A stretch of 45,756 bases of DNA, taken from positions 1 through 45,756 of the forward strand of contig NZ_CALYQV010000011.1 in NCBI RefSeq assembly GCF_945290125.1, written 5' to 3'. Positions 8,396 through 17,171 of this stretch are shown here, piece by piece. The first letter of the stretch is position 1. The number at the start of each line of letters is the position of its first letter. The position numbers and the translations under genes are program-made. The notes beneath the pieces are model-generated. The model saw only the letters and a program-made list of their open reading frames with translations, was not told where the DNA came from and did not search any database. The DNA is from an uncultured Lactobacillus sp. GTDB taxonomy: Bacteria > Bacillota > Bacilli > Lactobacillales > Lactobacillaceae.

Positions 8396-11188
8396 ATGAA
8401 TAAAGTTATTCTAAAAGATTTTTGGCGATCAATTAAGCATACTAAGGGACAATTTGTTTCTATCATGGGACTCATGATGATCGGTGCTTTTGCCTTAGTT
8501 GGTTTAATGGTTACCGGCCCGGATATGCGCGATACTGGCAATCATTATGCACAAAAACTCAAGACAGCTGATTTAACGGTCATTTGCAATTATGGTTTAG
8601 ACCACAAGGATACACAAAAAATCAAGAAAACTAAAGGCTTGCAGGCCGTTGAGTTTGGTTACATGACGGATACCGTTATCAAAAATAGTCAGGAAAGCTT
8701 TCGCATTTTTTCTAAGCCCAATTCTGTGAGCAAGTACGAAGTCCGCAAAGGTCACCTGCCCACTAAATCAGACGAAATTGCCTTAGCAGACCATTATTCC
8801 GGTAAATATCAAATTGGTCAAAAAATCAGTTTTACTGAAAAGAAAAATATTTTGGGTACGACTCTTTTAAAACGGAAAAGTTTTATAATTGTGGGCTTTG
8901 TGCGCTCTAGTCAAATTTTATCGAATGTCAATTTAGGCCAAAGCAATAGCGGTACTGGAGAATTGAAAGGCTATGCTGTTGTTGATCCTAACGCTTTTAA
9001 CCATACTGTTTATACGACTGCCAACTTAAGATATAAAGATTTGAGGGGTCTTGATTCTTATGGCAAAGTTTATACAAGCAAAGTTAAGCAGCATAAAAAA
9101 GTTTTACAGGATGATTTAAAAGGCACTGCTCACAAGAGAAAGGAAAGAATACTCTCTGCAGTAGCCAAAAAGCTTATACCGCAAGAAAAGAAGATCCATG
9201 AAGCTGAACGAAAATTAAATGCTGCCAGTCATCAAATTAACGCTGCCGAAAAGCAATTAGCCAGTCAAAAAGAAAAATTAAATTCAAAAGTAGCTCAAGC
9301 TAAAGCTGCTGGTGTAAATTTGCCACCATCTTCCCAGGCTCAATTAGAGCGAGCTGAACGAGAAATAGCTGCTGGTGAGCAAAAACTTCAGCAAGAGAAA
9401 AAAGTATTTGCGCAAAAATCGCGTGATGCAACCAAAAAAATAAAAACTGGCAAAGAGCAAATTAACAAGGCGAAAAGGCAATTAAATAAGTTAGCTCTTC
9501 CCAGTTATAGTGTGTATAACCGGAGAGAAGTTCCTGGTGGTGAAGGTAATTTAGTTTATACAACTGTGGCACAAGTTGTCGAAGATTTAGCAAAAGTATT
9601 CCCGATTTTTCTCTATTTTGTTGCCGCTTTAGTTACATTTACTACCATGAATCGCTTTATCGACGAAGAGAGAATAAATTCCGGCACAATGAAAGCACTT
9701 GGTTATGATGATTATGTCATTATCAATAAGTTTCTTGCATATGGCTTCATCTCAGGTACCATCGGTACCATTTTAGGAGTTTATTTAGGCCATACTTTGA
9801 TGCCGCAGATTGTTTATCATGCATATTACAAGTCATTAACGATCCCACCAATTGAATTACACTTTCACTGGCAGATCAGTCTGGTAGCTCTCCTATTGTC
9901 TTGGATTAGTTCAGTTTTACCGGCATATTTAACTGCGAAGAATGAATTTAGAGAAAAGCCAGCTGCCCTATTGTTACCAAAAGCTCCGGCTGCCGGATCC
10001 ACAATCCTTTTGGAAAAAATTCCTTTCATTTGGAACCATCTCAGTTTTACCCATAAAGTTACTGCTCGTAATATTTTTCGTTATAAGAAACGCATGCTGA
10101 TGACCATCTTTGGTGTTTGTGGTGCTGCTACTATGCTTTTTGCAGGTTTCGCTGTCAAAAATTCAATTACTAACATGAATAACAGGCAGTTCAACGATCT
10201 AATTCATTACAACATGATTGTTGCCCAAAAGCCTGGTATTTCAGTTAAACAGCAAAAGACTTTAAATAATAAGTTAAACGAAAACAATATTAAATCGGAG
10301 ACTCCAATTTATTACGAATCTATGTCTAAAATTGCTGGTAAAACCGGTGACACCCAAGACATTACGTTAATTGCACCGTCTTCTGACAAGGTATTAAAAG
10401 ATTACGTTCAGTTAACTAATCGGAAAACCAAGCAGACTCTGCATTTAACTAATAATGGAGTTATCATATCGGAAAGATTGGCAACTCTGCTTAAAGTAAG
10501 TAAAGGCGGATATCTAACGCTCACGGACAAAGATAATAAGTCTAGAAGAATGAAAGTAGCTGGTATTACAGAAATGTACATGGGACACTTTGTCTTCATG
10601 AATAAAACTCAATATCAGGATATCTTTAAGCGCAATTTTAAATCTAACGCCTATTTAGTTAACTTAAACAATCCTAGTCGCAAAAATACTCGAAATATAG
10701 CCGCCCAATTTATGGCTCTATCCGGAGTGGCTGGTGTTGTACAAAACACGGCTGTTAGCCAGGAACTAGATGTCGTGGTCCAATCTTTAAATTTAATTAT
10801 GTTAGTGCTAATAGTAGTCGCTGGACTTTTGGCAATCGTAATTCAATATAACCTTACTAATATTAATATTGCTGAAAGAATACGGGAACTTTCAACAATC
10901 AAAGTTTTAGGATTCTATGATAATGAAGTAACAATGTATATTTATCGCGAGACCATTCTTTTAACAGGCATTGGTATATTGGTTGGCTATTTAACTGGTG
11001 ATCTCCTTTATCGCTATATTCTTTACGTAGTGCCACCTGACAATGTTATGTTTAATCCGGCATTATCTGCTCCAAGTTTTCTGTGGCCATTAGGTGTAAT
11101 TGGTGTGATTACTATCATTTTAGGATTTATTGTTAACAAAAAGTTAAAAGACCTCGATATGTTAGAAGCTTTAAAATCGGTTGATTAA
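8396..11188 (+). CDS. FtsX/MacB-type ABC permease with large coiled-coil extracytoplasmic domain
   Basis: A 930-residue permease with duplicated FtsX-like architecture. TM1 lies about residues 20-42, followed by a long extracytoplasmic region with a charged heptad-like coiled coil (about 255-370, rich in KxxL and AxxQL patterns). Three TMs follow (about 395-515), then a second half with a TM near 565-585, another external domain, and three TMs (about 800-915). It pairs with the ATPase ending 12 bp upstream. The coiled coil suggests a rigid stalk reaching toward the wall, as seen in MacB-like or mechanotransmission permeases; substrate is unknown. Its length is well above the roughly 650 of BceB. 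Confidence 0.85.
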   Translation: MNKVILKDFWRSIKHTKGQFVSIMGLMMIGAFALVGLMVTGPDMRDTGNHYAQKLKTADLTVICNYGLDHKDTQKIKKTKGLQAVEFGYMTDTVIKNSQESFRIFSKPNSVSKYEVRKGHLPTKSDEIALADHYSGKYQIGQKISFTEKKNILGTTLLKRKSFIIVGFVRSSQILSNVNLGQSNSGTGELKGYAVVDPNAFNHTVYTTANLRYKDLRGLDSYGKVYTSKVKQHKKVLQDDLKGTAHKRKERILSAVAKKLIPQEKKIHEAERKLNAASHQINAAEKQLASQKEKLNSKVAQAKAAGVNLPPSSQAQLERAEREIAAGEQKLQQEKKVFAQKSRDATKKIKTGKEQINKAKRQLNKLALPSYSVYNRREVPGGEGNLVYTTVAQVVEDLAKVFPIFLYFVAALVTFTTMNRFIDEERINSGTMKALGYDDYVIINKFLAYGFISGTIGTILGVYLGHTLMPQIVYHAYYKSLTIPPIELHFHWQISLVALLLSWISSVLPAYLTAKNEFREKPAALLLPKAPAAGSTILLEKIPFIWNHLSFTHKVTARNIFRYKKRMLMTIFGVCGAATMLFAGFAVKNSITNMNNRQFNDLIHYNMIVAQKPGISVKQQKTLNNKLNENNIKSETPIYYESMSKIAGKTGDTQDITLIAPSSDKVLKDYVQLTNRKTKQTLHLTNNGVIISERLATLLKVSKGGYLTLTDKDNKSRRMKVAGITEMYMGHFVFMNKTQYQDIFKRNFKSNAYLVNLNNPSRKNTRNIAAQFMALSGVAGVVQNTAVSQELDVVVQSLNLIMLVLIVVAGLLAIVIQYNLTNINIAERIRELSTIKVLGFYDNEVTMYIYRETILLTGIGILVGYLTGDLLYRYILYVVPPDNVMFNPALSAPSFLWPLGVIGVITIILGFIVNKKLKDLDMLEALKSVD

Positions 11189-11193
11189 CTAAA

Positions 11194-11219
11194 ATCTGCT
11201 CTCTGCGAGCAGGTTTTTT
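11194..11219 (+). terminator. Terminator after the MacB-type exporter
   Basis: Stem CTGCTC / GAGCAG (11196-11201, 11207-11212), extendable by two outer pairs, followed by six T. Confidence 0.85.
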
Positions 11220-11231
11220 ATTCATAATAAA

Positions 11232-11260
11232 TTAAAAAATAAATAAAATTGTGCTATACT
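11232..11260 (+). promoter_or_regulatory. Promoter of the three-gene ABC-2 exporter operon
   Basis: TTAAAA (11232-11237), a 17-bp spacer, and an extended -10 TGCTATACT (-10 at 11255-11260). The predicted leader is about 110 nt. Confidence 0.55.
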
Positions 11261-11318
11261 TTTCTTATTAGATTTAATGTTCATGAAAAGATCTTCAAAT
11301 TAACCTGTATACGAAATA

Positions 11319-11347
11319 TTTATCATCCTTCCTTTTTAAATGATAAA
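11319..11347 (+). repeat. Inverted repeat in the leader of the ABC-2 exporter operon
   Basis: TTTATCAT (11319-11326) and ATGATAAA (11340-11347) are exact inverted copies with a 13-bp spacer, ending 30 bp before the start codon. They could be an operator or a leader hairpin; nothing decides which. Confidence 0.45.
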
Positions 11348-11376
11348 GTTACTACAAATTAATTTTGGAGAAAAAA

Positions 11377-12141
11377 TTGAATAATATTTTACAAGTTAAA
11401 CATTTAAAAGAAACATATAAGGATAAAAAGCAGGAATTTCAAGCTTTAGATGATGTTTCTTTTACAATTGACCAAGGAGAGATACTGGCGCTTTTAGGTC
11501 CTAATGGTGCTGGAAAAACTACTATTGTCTCAATCATTGGCGGTTATTTAATCCCTACTTCCGGCCATGTGATTTTAAATGGTCAAGATATTACCACTGC
11601 ACGAAAGAGACCAAACATTGGTGTTTCTTTTGGTGGTGATTTAGGTTTTTACCGTAACGCAACAGCCAAGCAAAATTTACAATTTTTTGCTGACTTGGCT
11701 AAAGTACCTTTGCGCAAGCAGAATAAAGAAATTGAACGTGTTCTGTCAATTGTTGATCTTCTGAATGTTGCCAATAAAAAAGTAGGAGAATTATCTAAAG
11801 GAATGACGCAAAGACTGCATATAGCACGCTCTTTGCTCAATAATCCTAATTTATTACTCTTGGATGAACCCACAAGTGGTCTTGATGTTGAAATTGCACA
11901 AAGTGTGCAGAAGACAATTAAAAATTTGTCTGACTCGGGTATAAGTGTTTTATTAACCAGTCATACAATGTCCGAAGTTGAAAAATTGGCTAAACGGATA
12001 GTCATTTTAGGTGCAGGGAAAGTATTTTTTACCGGTACCATTAATGCTGTTTTTAGCTTGGCTGAAAAAGAGGTAAACCAAAAACCTAAAAATTTAGAAG
12101 AAGCCTACTTAGTTTTAGCACCTAAATTAAGGAGGAAATAA
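11377..12141 (+). CDS. ABC-2 exporter ATPase
   Basis: A 254-residue nucleotide-binding subunit with Walker A GPNGAGKTT, signature LSKGMTQRLHIARSL, Walker B LLLLDEPTSGLD and switch His in LTSHTMSE. The first domain resembles the drug, antibiotic and bacteriocin-immunity group (CcmA-like). A TTG at 11377 is preferred as start because GGAG (11367-11370) is then 6 nt upstream; the TTG at 11365 lies within that site. The stop is 2 bp before the first permease gene, whose ribosome binding site AGGAGG lies inside this gene's end. The substrate is not identifiable. Confidence 0.88.
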   Translation: MNNILQVKHLKETYKDKKQEFQALDDVSFTIDQGEILALLGPNGAGKTTIVSIIGGYLIPTSGHVILNGQDITTARKRPNIGVSFGGDLGFYRNATAKQNLQFFADLAKVPLRKQNKEIERVLSIVDLLNVANKKVGELSKGMTQRLHIARSLLNNPNLLLLDEPTSGLDVEIAQSVQKTIKNLSDSGISVLLTSHTMSEVEKLAKRIVILGAGKVFFTGTINAVFSLAEKEVNQKPKNLEEAYLVLAPKLRRK

Positions 12142-12143
12142 AA

Positions 12144-12875
12144 ATGCGTTCTATTCGTCTCTTCCTCTTTCATGTTAAAGATTATCTTTCAGATCAATAT
12201 TTTGTCTGGTTGACGATCACAAGTACTACTTCTATCTTCTTAATGCAATATATTATGGCGTATGCTACACATAATTTGAATAATACACAAATATGGCTTC
12301 AAAGCGGTATTTTTGGAATGTGGACTTCTTGTACAACCGTTGCCGGTTGCATCAGTTTCGAACGTTACAAAGGAACGCTGCCATATTTATTAAACAGCCA
12401 GTACGATGAAAGAGCTTCGTTAATTACCTTGCTTTTGCCTGCATCCACCTATGGCCTATTTTCGTTTCCGATTGCATTTATTCTGGCAAAAATTTTAGGA
12501 GCAGCTACTGGTACAGTTTCTCTTTACATTATTTTATTAATTTTGCTAATGTGGGTTGGTTGTGCAGTAATGGGCATCTTAATTTCATCTTTTCTAACTC
12601 TGTCACCAAATGCAATGGTCTATGAGAGTTTAATCGGAACTCCGATATTACTATTAGCAGGATTATTCGGCAATGATACCGTTTTAGGGCCATTAACCAA
12701 TGTGTCACAATGGTTTATCCCAATCACGTCACCAATTGCTGCTTTATCCCATAATAAAAGCCTCAACTGGTCTTCTTATTTCTGCAGTTTACTTCTTTGG
12801 ATTGTATTAATTGTGGTTATTGTCAGAAAAATTAACGATCTGGTAAGAAGGAAAGGAGCTCTGAAAATTATCTAA
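12144..12875 (+). CDS. ABC-2 exporter permease, first subunit
   Basis: A 243-residue protein with about six hydrophobic segments. After TM1-2 comes a short cytoplasmic ISFERYKGTLPYLL stretch, the coupling-helix-like E-x-x-x-G-T motif common in ABC-2 permeases. It starts 2 bp after the ATPase and its stop overlaps the start of the second permease by 1 bp, so the three genes form one exporter. It differs clearly in sequence from its partner permease, indicating a heterodimeric pore. Confidence 0.8.
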   Translation: MRSIRLFLFHVKDYLSDQYFVWLTITSTTSIFLMQYIMAYATHNLNNTQIWLQSGIFGMWTSCTTVAGCISFERYKGTLPYLLNSQYDERASLITLLLPASTYGLFSFPIAFILAKILGAATGTVSLYIILLILLMWVGCAVMGILISSFLTLSPNAMVYESLIGTPILLLAGLFGNDTVLGPLTNVSQWFIPITSPIAALSHNKSLNWSSYFCSLLLWIVLIVVIVRKINDLVRRKGALKII

Positions 12876-13594
12876 TGTTTGCTACACAGTTCTCGGGCCT
12901 TTCATTTTTGAATAATTGGCGGACAAAACTGACCTACTTTTTCATCACACCTATGATTAATTTGGCCCTGTTAGTATTAATCAATATGCAGTATTCTAAT
13001 CAGTTTAATTGGGATATTGCCATTAGCTCCATTGCAATAGACGCGGCGGTACTTGCCCTTGAAACATTTTGTTCTGCTGTGATTACCGATGCTAATTTAA
13101 AGATTGACTTTGAATTAATTGCCAAAAAGCCTTTCAGTATCAGATATTGGCTTACTAAGTGCATTGTTGCCATTATTATAGGATGCACTTTAGCACTAAT
13201 TAACCTCTTTCTATTGTACTTGGTAGGAGCTCCATTAGTCATTATTAAGCGCGCTTTACTTATGCTACCACTTTCATGTATTTATGGTTGCGCTTTAGGT
13301 TTTGTATCTTGGGCTATTTCCTGGCAAATGAATGATCCCTATTTTTTGGAGAATATTTTTAGTAGTTTAGCCCAATTAATATCAGGAGTACTAGTTGTAA
13401 TTTCAGCTTATCCTGACTGGTTAAAAGCAATTGCTTTATTATTTCCTTTTTCAGAACCAGTTACTTATATTAAAACAGGTGGTGCTAACCTAGCTTATAG
13501 CGTATTTATTACCCTCATTTGGCTTATTATTGGTATTTTTGCTTATATTATTCAAATCAAGCCTGTTTTAGCCAAAGGAAAACATCATTATTAA
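12875..13594 (+). CDS. ABC-2 exporter permease, second subunit
   Basis: A 239-residue protein with about six hydrophobic segments, translationally coupled to the preceding permease by a TAATG overlap at 12873-12877. Its cytoplasmic loop (LKIDFELIAKKPFSIRYW) replaces the E-x-x-x-G-T motif of its partner. It is the last gene of the operon and is followed by a bidirectional terminator. Function: membrane half of the exporter powered by the 11377-12141 ATPase; cargo unknown. Confidence 0.78.
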   Translation: MFATQFSGLSFLNNWRTKLTYFFITPMINLALLVLINMQYSNQFNWDIAISSIAIDAAVLALETFCSAVITDANLKIDFELIAKKPFSIRYWLTKCIVAIIIGCTLALINLFLLYLVGAPLVIIKRALLMLPLSCIYGCALGFVSWAISWQMNDPYFLENIFSSLAQLISGVLVVISAYPDWLKAIALLFPFSEPVTYIKTGGANLAYSVFITLIWLIIGIFAYIIQIKPVLAKGKHHY

Positions 13595-13604
13595 GGCTTA
13601 CACA

Positions 13605-13645
13605 GTAAAAAAAGAGCGGTTGAATATAATTCAACTGCCCTTTTA
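13605..13645. terminator. Bidirectional terminator between ABC-2 operon and copA
   Basis: An imperfect stem of about 14 bp (AAAAGAGCGGTTGAA with TTCAACTGCCCTTTT) has an A tract before and a T tract after, so it can serve both convergent transcripts. Confidence 0.8.
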
Positions 13646-13656
13646 CTTTTATAATG

Positions 13657-15564
13657 CTATATTTTTGCTTTTCCTAATAAAACAGAACTGATAACAACTG
13701 ATAGTGAACTAAACGCCATAGCTAATCCGGCAATTTCTGGACTTAGAGTAAGACCTACCCCAGCAAATAAACCAGCAGCTACTGGTATGCCTAAAACATT
13801 ATATATGAAGGCCCAAAATAGATTTAACTTAATTCTGTTAAACGTTTTGCGGCTTAGTTTCAAGGCGCGTACAACATCTTCTAAATCGTTTTTAATAAGC
13901 ACAATGCCACCTGCATCTTTTGCAACATCCGTACCGGAGCCCATGGCAATACCGACATCAGCCTGAGTTAAAGCTGGAGCATCATTAATGCCATCACCAA
14001 CAAAGGCAACATGGTATTTTTTCTGTAATTTTTTAATGGTGTCGGCTTTATCAATTGGCAAAACTTCAGCAATTATCTGTTCAATACCAACTTGCTTGGC
14101 AATAGCCTCAGCCACCTGCTGATTATCACCGGTGAGCATAACTGTTCTAAGTCCTAATTGATGTAAATCGGAAATTGCTTTTCGAGCATTTTCTTTAGGT
14201 GCGTCTTGGATTGCAATTAGACCCATCACTTTATTATTTACAACGACTGCTACTACCGTTTTAGCGGCATTTGTCAAAGCTGCAACTTTAGATTTGAACT
14301 CTGGTGAAATAAGAACTGCATCCCAATTTTGGAGGCTACCTACCAAAACTTTTTTTCCGTTAATAAGACCGCTAACGCCGTGTCCTTCAATAACTTTAAA
14401 ATCTTCCACCTGCAGAAGATCTAACTTTTCTTTTTTAGCAGCAGTCAAAACAGCTGGAGCAAGAGGATGCTCAGAAAATTGTTCTAAAGTGGCCGCCAGC
14501 TGTAAAACAATTTTTCTATCGCCAACAATATCTGTTACTTGAGGCTTTCCCTTGGTGATGGTTCCGGTTTTATCAAAAACAATGGTATCAATGTTATTAG
14601 CATCCTCTAAAATTTCGCCGTTTTTGATTAAAATACCCATTTTTGCACCACGCCCTGTTCCTACCATTAAAGCCGTTGGTGTGGCTAAACCTAATGCACA
14701 AGGACATGCGATCACCATCACTGCAACGGCAAAAACTAAAGCCGTTGCAATACTTTTACCGAGAAAAATATACCAAACTAAAAAAGTTAGAATTGCAATG
14801 ATCAAAACAGTAGGAACAAAAATATTAGCAACTTTATCGGTTAATTTTTGAATTGGTGCATGACTGTTCTGCGCCTTTTTTACAATATCTACTATCTGAG
14901 CCAGCATGGTATCATTGCCAACTTTTCGAGCTTCCATTACAAAAGAACCTGTTTGATTAATTGTTGCGCCTATAACTTGGTCGCCACTAATCTTTTTAAC
15001 CGGCATGCTTTCACCGGTTACCATAGATTCGTCAACGCTGGAATTGCCGGAAACAATTTTGCCATCTACTGGAACTTTTTGTCCAGGCATCACTTGAATT
15101 AAGTCGCCCTTAACTACCTGAGTGATGGGAGTACTAACAAAATGATCACCTTTTTTAACCAGTGCATTTTTTGCGCCTAAATTAAGTAACTTTCCCATAG
15201 CATCTGAAGCCGTAGACCGCATTTTTTCTTCTAAAACCTGCCCTAGTAAAACAAAAGTAATGACTAAAGCCGCACTTTCGAAAAATACGGGTTTGCCGGT
15301 AAACATGGCATAAATGCTGTAAATATAAGTTATTGCTGTACCTAAAGCAACCAGGGTGTCCATATTTGAATGATGCTTTTTAAATGCAGACCAGGCACTG
15401 GAAACAAATGGACCGGCTGAAATCAACATAATAATCGTAGTTGATATCAGCATGGTCCATTCTCCGCCAGGCAACATCCAGCCAGTAAAAGGATGAATGA
15501 TCATTTCAACTAGAATCGGTAGTGATAATATTAGCGACGTCCAAAAACGTATTTTTATTTTCAT
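13657..15564 (-). CDS. copA: Copper-exporting P1B-type ATPase (CopA-like, no N-terminal metal-binding domain)
   Basis: A 635-residue heavy-metal P-type ATPase. It shows TGES (183-186, actuator), CPC in [10 protein letters not shown] (287-289, transport site), the phosphorylated Asp in DKTGTIT (331), an SEHPLA nucleotide-domain motif and [10 protein letters not shown] in the penultimate helix (FIYNVLG) and MxxSS in the last helix (MAFSS) are the Cu(I) signature of group P1B-1. It begins directly at a transmembrane segment with no HMA domain, common in lactobacilli. It starts 13 bp after the cupredoxin gene and shares its CopY-box promoter. Predicted role: Cu(I) efflux across the cytoplasmic membrane. 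Confidence 0.92.
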   Translation of the reverse strand: MKIKIRFWTSLILSLPILVEMIIHPFTGWMLPGGEWTMLISTTIIMLISAGPFVSSAWSAFKKHHSNMDTLVALGTAITYIYSIYAMFTGKPVFFESAALVITFVLLGQVLEEKMRSTASDAMGKLLNLGAKNALVKKGDHFVSTPITQVVKGDLIQVMPGQKVPVDGKIVSGNSSVDESMVTGESMPVKKISGDQVIGATINQTGSFVMEARKVGNDTMLAQIVDIVKKAQNSHAPIQKLTDKVANIFVPTVLIIAILTFLVWYIFLGKSIATALVFAVAVMVIACPCALGLATPTALMVGTGRGAKMGILIKNGEILEDANNIDTIVFDKTGTITKGKPQVTDIVGDRKIVLQLAATLEQFSEHPLAPAVLTAAKKEKLDLLQVEDFKVIEGHGVSGLINGKKVLVGSLQNWDAVLISPEFKSKVAALTNAAKTVVAVVVNNKVMGLIAIQDAPKENARKAISDLHQLGLRTVMLTGDNQQVAEAIAKQVGIEQIIAEVLPIDKADTIKKLQKKYHVAFVGDGINDAPALTQADVGIAMGSGTDVAKDAGGIVLIKNDLEDVVRALKLSRKTFNRIKLNLFWAFIYNVLGIPVAAGLFAGVGLTLSPEIAGLAMAFSSLSVVISSVLLGKAKI

Positions 15565-15577
15565 TCTTTTACCCTAT

Positions 15578-15949
15578 CTATTTGACAATAACCTTACCAT
15601 GAAACATATTCATACTGCATGCCCATTCATATTCGCCGGCTTTGGATGTATCTATTTTAATCGGTTCAGTTTTACCTTGAGGCAATTTCTGATTTATACC
15701 AAAATCTGAGAAGATAACATGGTCTAAGCAACTGGAAGAATCGGTTCTTTTAAAGTTTAAGGTAGCCGGTACTCCCCTTTTTAAAATAACTTTTTCTGGA
15801 GAATATCCGCCTTTGACCTCAATATCAACACTTTGATTATTCGAACTAACAGATGCATTTTCTGTTTCTACTTGGTGCTTACCAAAGAACCACCATGCGA
15901 TAAAGGCAATAAGTGCGAGTCCTAAGCATAAAATAATAATCCTATTCAT
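15578..15949 (-). CDS. Membrane-anchored cupredoxin-like copper protein
   Basis: A 123-residue protein with an N-terminal membrane anchor (about residues 3-21, ILCLGLALIAFIAWWFFG) and a cupredoxin fold facing outside (about 45-123). Candidate copper ligands are the Cys and His of SSSCLDH and the Cys, Met and His of WACSMNMFHG. The ATG at 15949 has a strong GGAGGAATT site; the longer open frame to 16111 has no such support and would run through the promoter. It is the first gene of the copper operon, upstream of copA, and likely binds or buffers copper on the outer face of the membrane. Confidence 0.87.
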   Translation of the reverse strand: MNRIIILCLGLALIAFIAWWFFGKHQVETENASVSSNNQSVDIEVKGGYSPEKVILKRGVPATLNFKRTDSSSCLDHVIFSDFGINQKLPQGKTEPIKIDTSKAGEYEWACSMNMFHGKVIVK

Positions 15950-15984
15950 GATAATTCCTCCAAATTGAAGTTGTGTTTTATGTC

Positions 15985-15994
15985 TACACTTATA
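15985..15994 (-). promoter_or_regulatory. CopY operator (second, one mismatch)
   Basis: TACACTTATA matches the cop-box consensus TACAnnTGTA at all but one position. It lies just downstream of the predicted transcription start of the cupredoxin-copA operon. Confidence 0.65.
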
Positions 15995-16003
15995 AACAAT
16001 TTT

Positions 16004-16032
16004 AGTATAGATGATATATTTACAATTGTAAA
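16004..16032 (-). promoter_or_regulatory. Promoter and CopY operator of the copper operon
   Basis: On the minus strand, TTTACA (16032-16027) lies 17 bp from TATACT (16009-16004). A perfect cop box, TACAATTGTA (16021-16030), overlaps the -35, so bound CopY would block RNA polymerase. The arrangement of two cop boxes around one promoter is the known pattern for CopY-regulated operons. Confidence 0.82.
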
Positions 16033-16041
16033 CATAAATGC

Positions 16042-16075
16042 TCAAAAAAAACTTACTGAGAACATCAGTAAGTTT
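16042..16075 (-). terminator. Terminator of the RelB/DinJ-like gene
   Basis: An 11-bp stem (16049-16059 with 16065-16075, loop of 5) is followed on the minus strand by a U tract. It insulates the small gene from the copper promoter. Confidence 0.88.
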
Positions 16076-16083
16076 CAGCACTA

Positions 16084-16287
16084 TCAATCGGCATCTAATC
16101 GCTTTAACCATTGAGTGAGGTCATCTTTATCTAACATTATTTGCTTAAGTTCTGTTTTATTTTCCGCAGCCAGTAGCACCATTAACTGGAGATATTTACC
16201 AACTGAAATACCATATTTTTCCAAATTAAACTTGGCATTTTTTACTACTGCATTATCTAAACTAACTGTAACTAGTTCGTCTTTCAC
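16084..16287 (-). CDS. Small RelB/DinJ-like ribbon-helix-helix protein (orphan antitoxin?)
   Basis: A 67-residue protein whose first half (VTVSLDNAVVKNAKFNLEK, then GISVGKYLQLMVLLAAEN) has the beta-strand and two-helix pattern of RelB/DinJ ribbon-helix-helix antitoxins. The start is GTG at 16287, with AAAGGGA upstream. No RelE/YafQ-type toxin gene is adjacent: the left neighbour is the copper promoter, the right neighbour an ABC permease. It could be a solitary antitoxin, a remnant of a lost toxin-antitoxin pair, or a small regulator used for something else. Confidence 0.65.
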   Translation of the reverse strand: MKDELVTVSLDNAVVKNAKFNLEKYGISVGKYLQLMVLLAAENKTELKQIMLDKDDLTQWLKRLDAD

Positions 16288-16386
16288 CGCTTATCCCTTT
16301 TCCCATATTTTAAAATAAAAACTGACAGGAATATTCTAAAAAAATTTATACGGCTGTGCAAGCTTTATGGAAAACAGTTTACTTAG

Positions 16387-17169
16387 CTATCTACCAGCTC
16401 CATCATACTTCTTGAGGCCTAAATTCCAGATTACATGATCCAGTACTACAAATATTAAAGCAAATAAAAGCTGTAGTAGCAAAATATGCCATTCTTCTGG
16501 CCTTAATAGAATAATTGTTGCGGGGCATGCAACTAAGCCAAAAGGCAAAATAAAATTAAATATTATATTGCCCAGGCCACAATAAATACTTGCAGGATAA
16601 CGACTCATTTGTATCATACTTAAAAATAAATCATTTCTGCCAAAATTAGTTGGAAACCAAAAAGCTGAAACTGTCCAGAGATACCACAATGAATAATACA
16701 ATATGCAGCCTAATACACAGGAAAATAAGAAACAAACTAGTTGGATAAGACTAATTTTTATTCCTTGACACGCATAAATAATTACTACCAGTCCCAAAAC
16801 GGAATTTATTAGTTGAGTAAATTCAATGGAACTGAAAAAATAAAATAGTTTAGTATTAATTGGCTTTAGGAGCACCGAATCAAGCGTACCCTCTCTAATA
16901 TCAGCTTCCATTTTAGGCATCGATTTGACTAAGAAGGCCATCAGGAAGCCGTCTAGCATAGTATAAACCCCAACTAATAAGAGGCATTCCTTAAAACTCC
17001 AGCCTCCAACGGTGTCAACATTTAAATAAATGACTTTAAAGAAAGCAATTGGGATACCCAACCAAAGTACTGAGGAAATAATACCAAATACAGTATCCAG
17101 CCTAAAACTAATAGTCTCTAAAAAGGCTATCTTGATTAAAGAACCGATCAGTTTAAATTTATTTTTCAT
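16387..17169 (-). CDS. ABC-2 type permease, second subunit of the YbhFSR/viologen-type exporter
   Basis: A 260-residue protein with about six TM segments, including an EADIREGTLDSVLLKPIN stretch, the cytoplasmic E-x-x-x-G-T-L-D-x-x-L-x-x-P motif of this permease family (formerly DUF990). It starts 2 bp after the upstream permease and is the last gene of a three-gene operon. With its partner it forms a heterodimeric channel; substrates of relatives include multiple drugs and viologens, but the cargo here cannot be read. Confidence 0.82.
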   Translation of the reverse strand: MKNKFKLIGSLIKIAFLETISFRLDTVFGIISSVLWLGIPIAFFKVIYLNVDTVGGWSFKECLLLVGVYTMLDGFLMAFLVKSMPKMEADIREGTLDSVLLKPINTKLFYFFSSIEFTQLINSVLGLVVIIYACQGIKISLIQLVCFLFSCVLGCILYYSLWYLWTVSAFWFPTNFGRNDLFLSMIQMSRYPASIYCGLGNIIFNFILPFGLVACPATIILLRPEEWHILLLQLLFALIFVVLDHVIWNLGLKKYDGAGR

Positions 17170-17171
17170 AT

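Noticed and set aside
14294-15102. Three + strand open frames opposite copA
   Set aside because: Antisense shadows of a well-supported P-type ATPase gene.
15950-16111. Longer cupredoxin start at 16111 (177 residues)
   Set aside because: The extension would cover the promoter, both cop boxes and part of the upstream terminator; the ATG at 15949 has a strong ribosome binding site and gives a normal membrane anchor.
16115-16318. +-strand open frame opposite the RelB/DinJ-like gene as a possible toxin partner
   Set aside because: It is exactly antisense, lacks a ribosome binding site and shows no RelE-like pattern.
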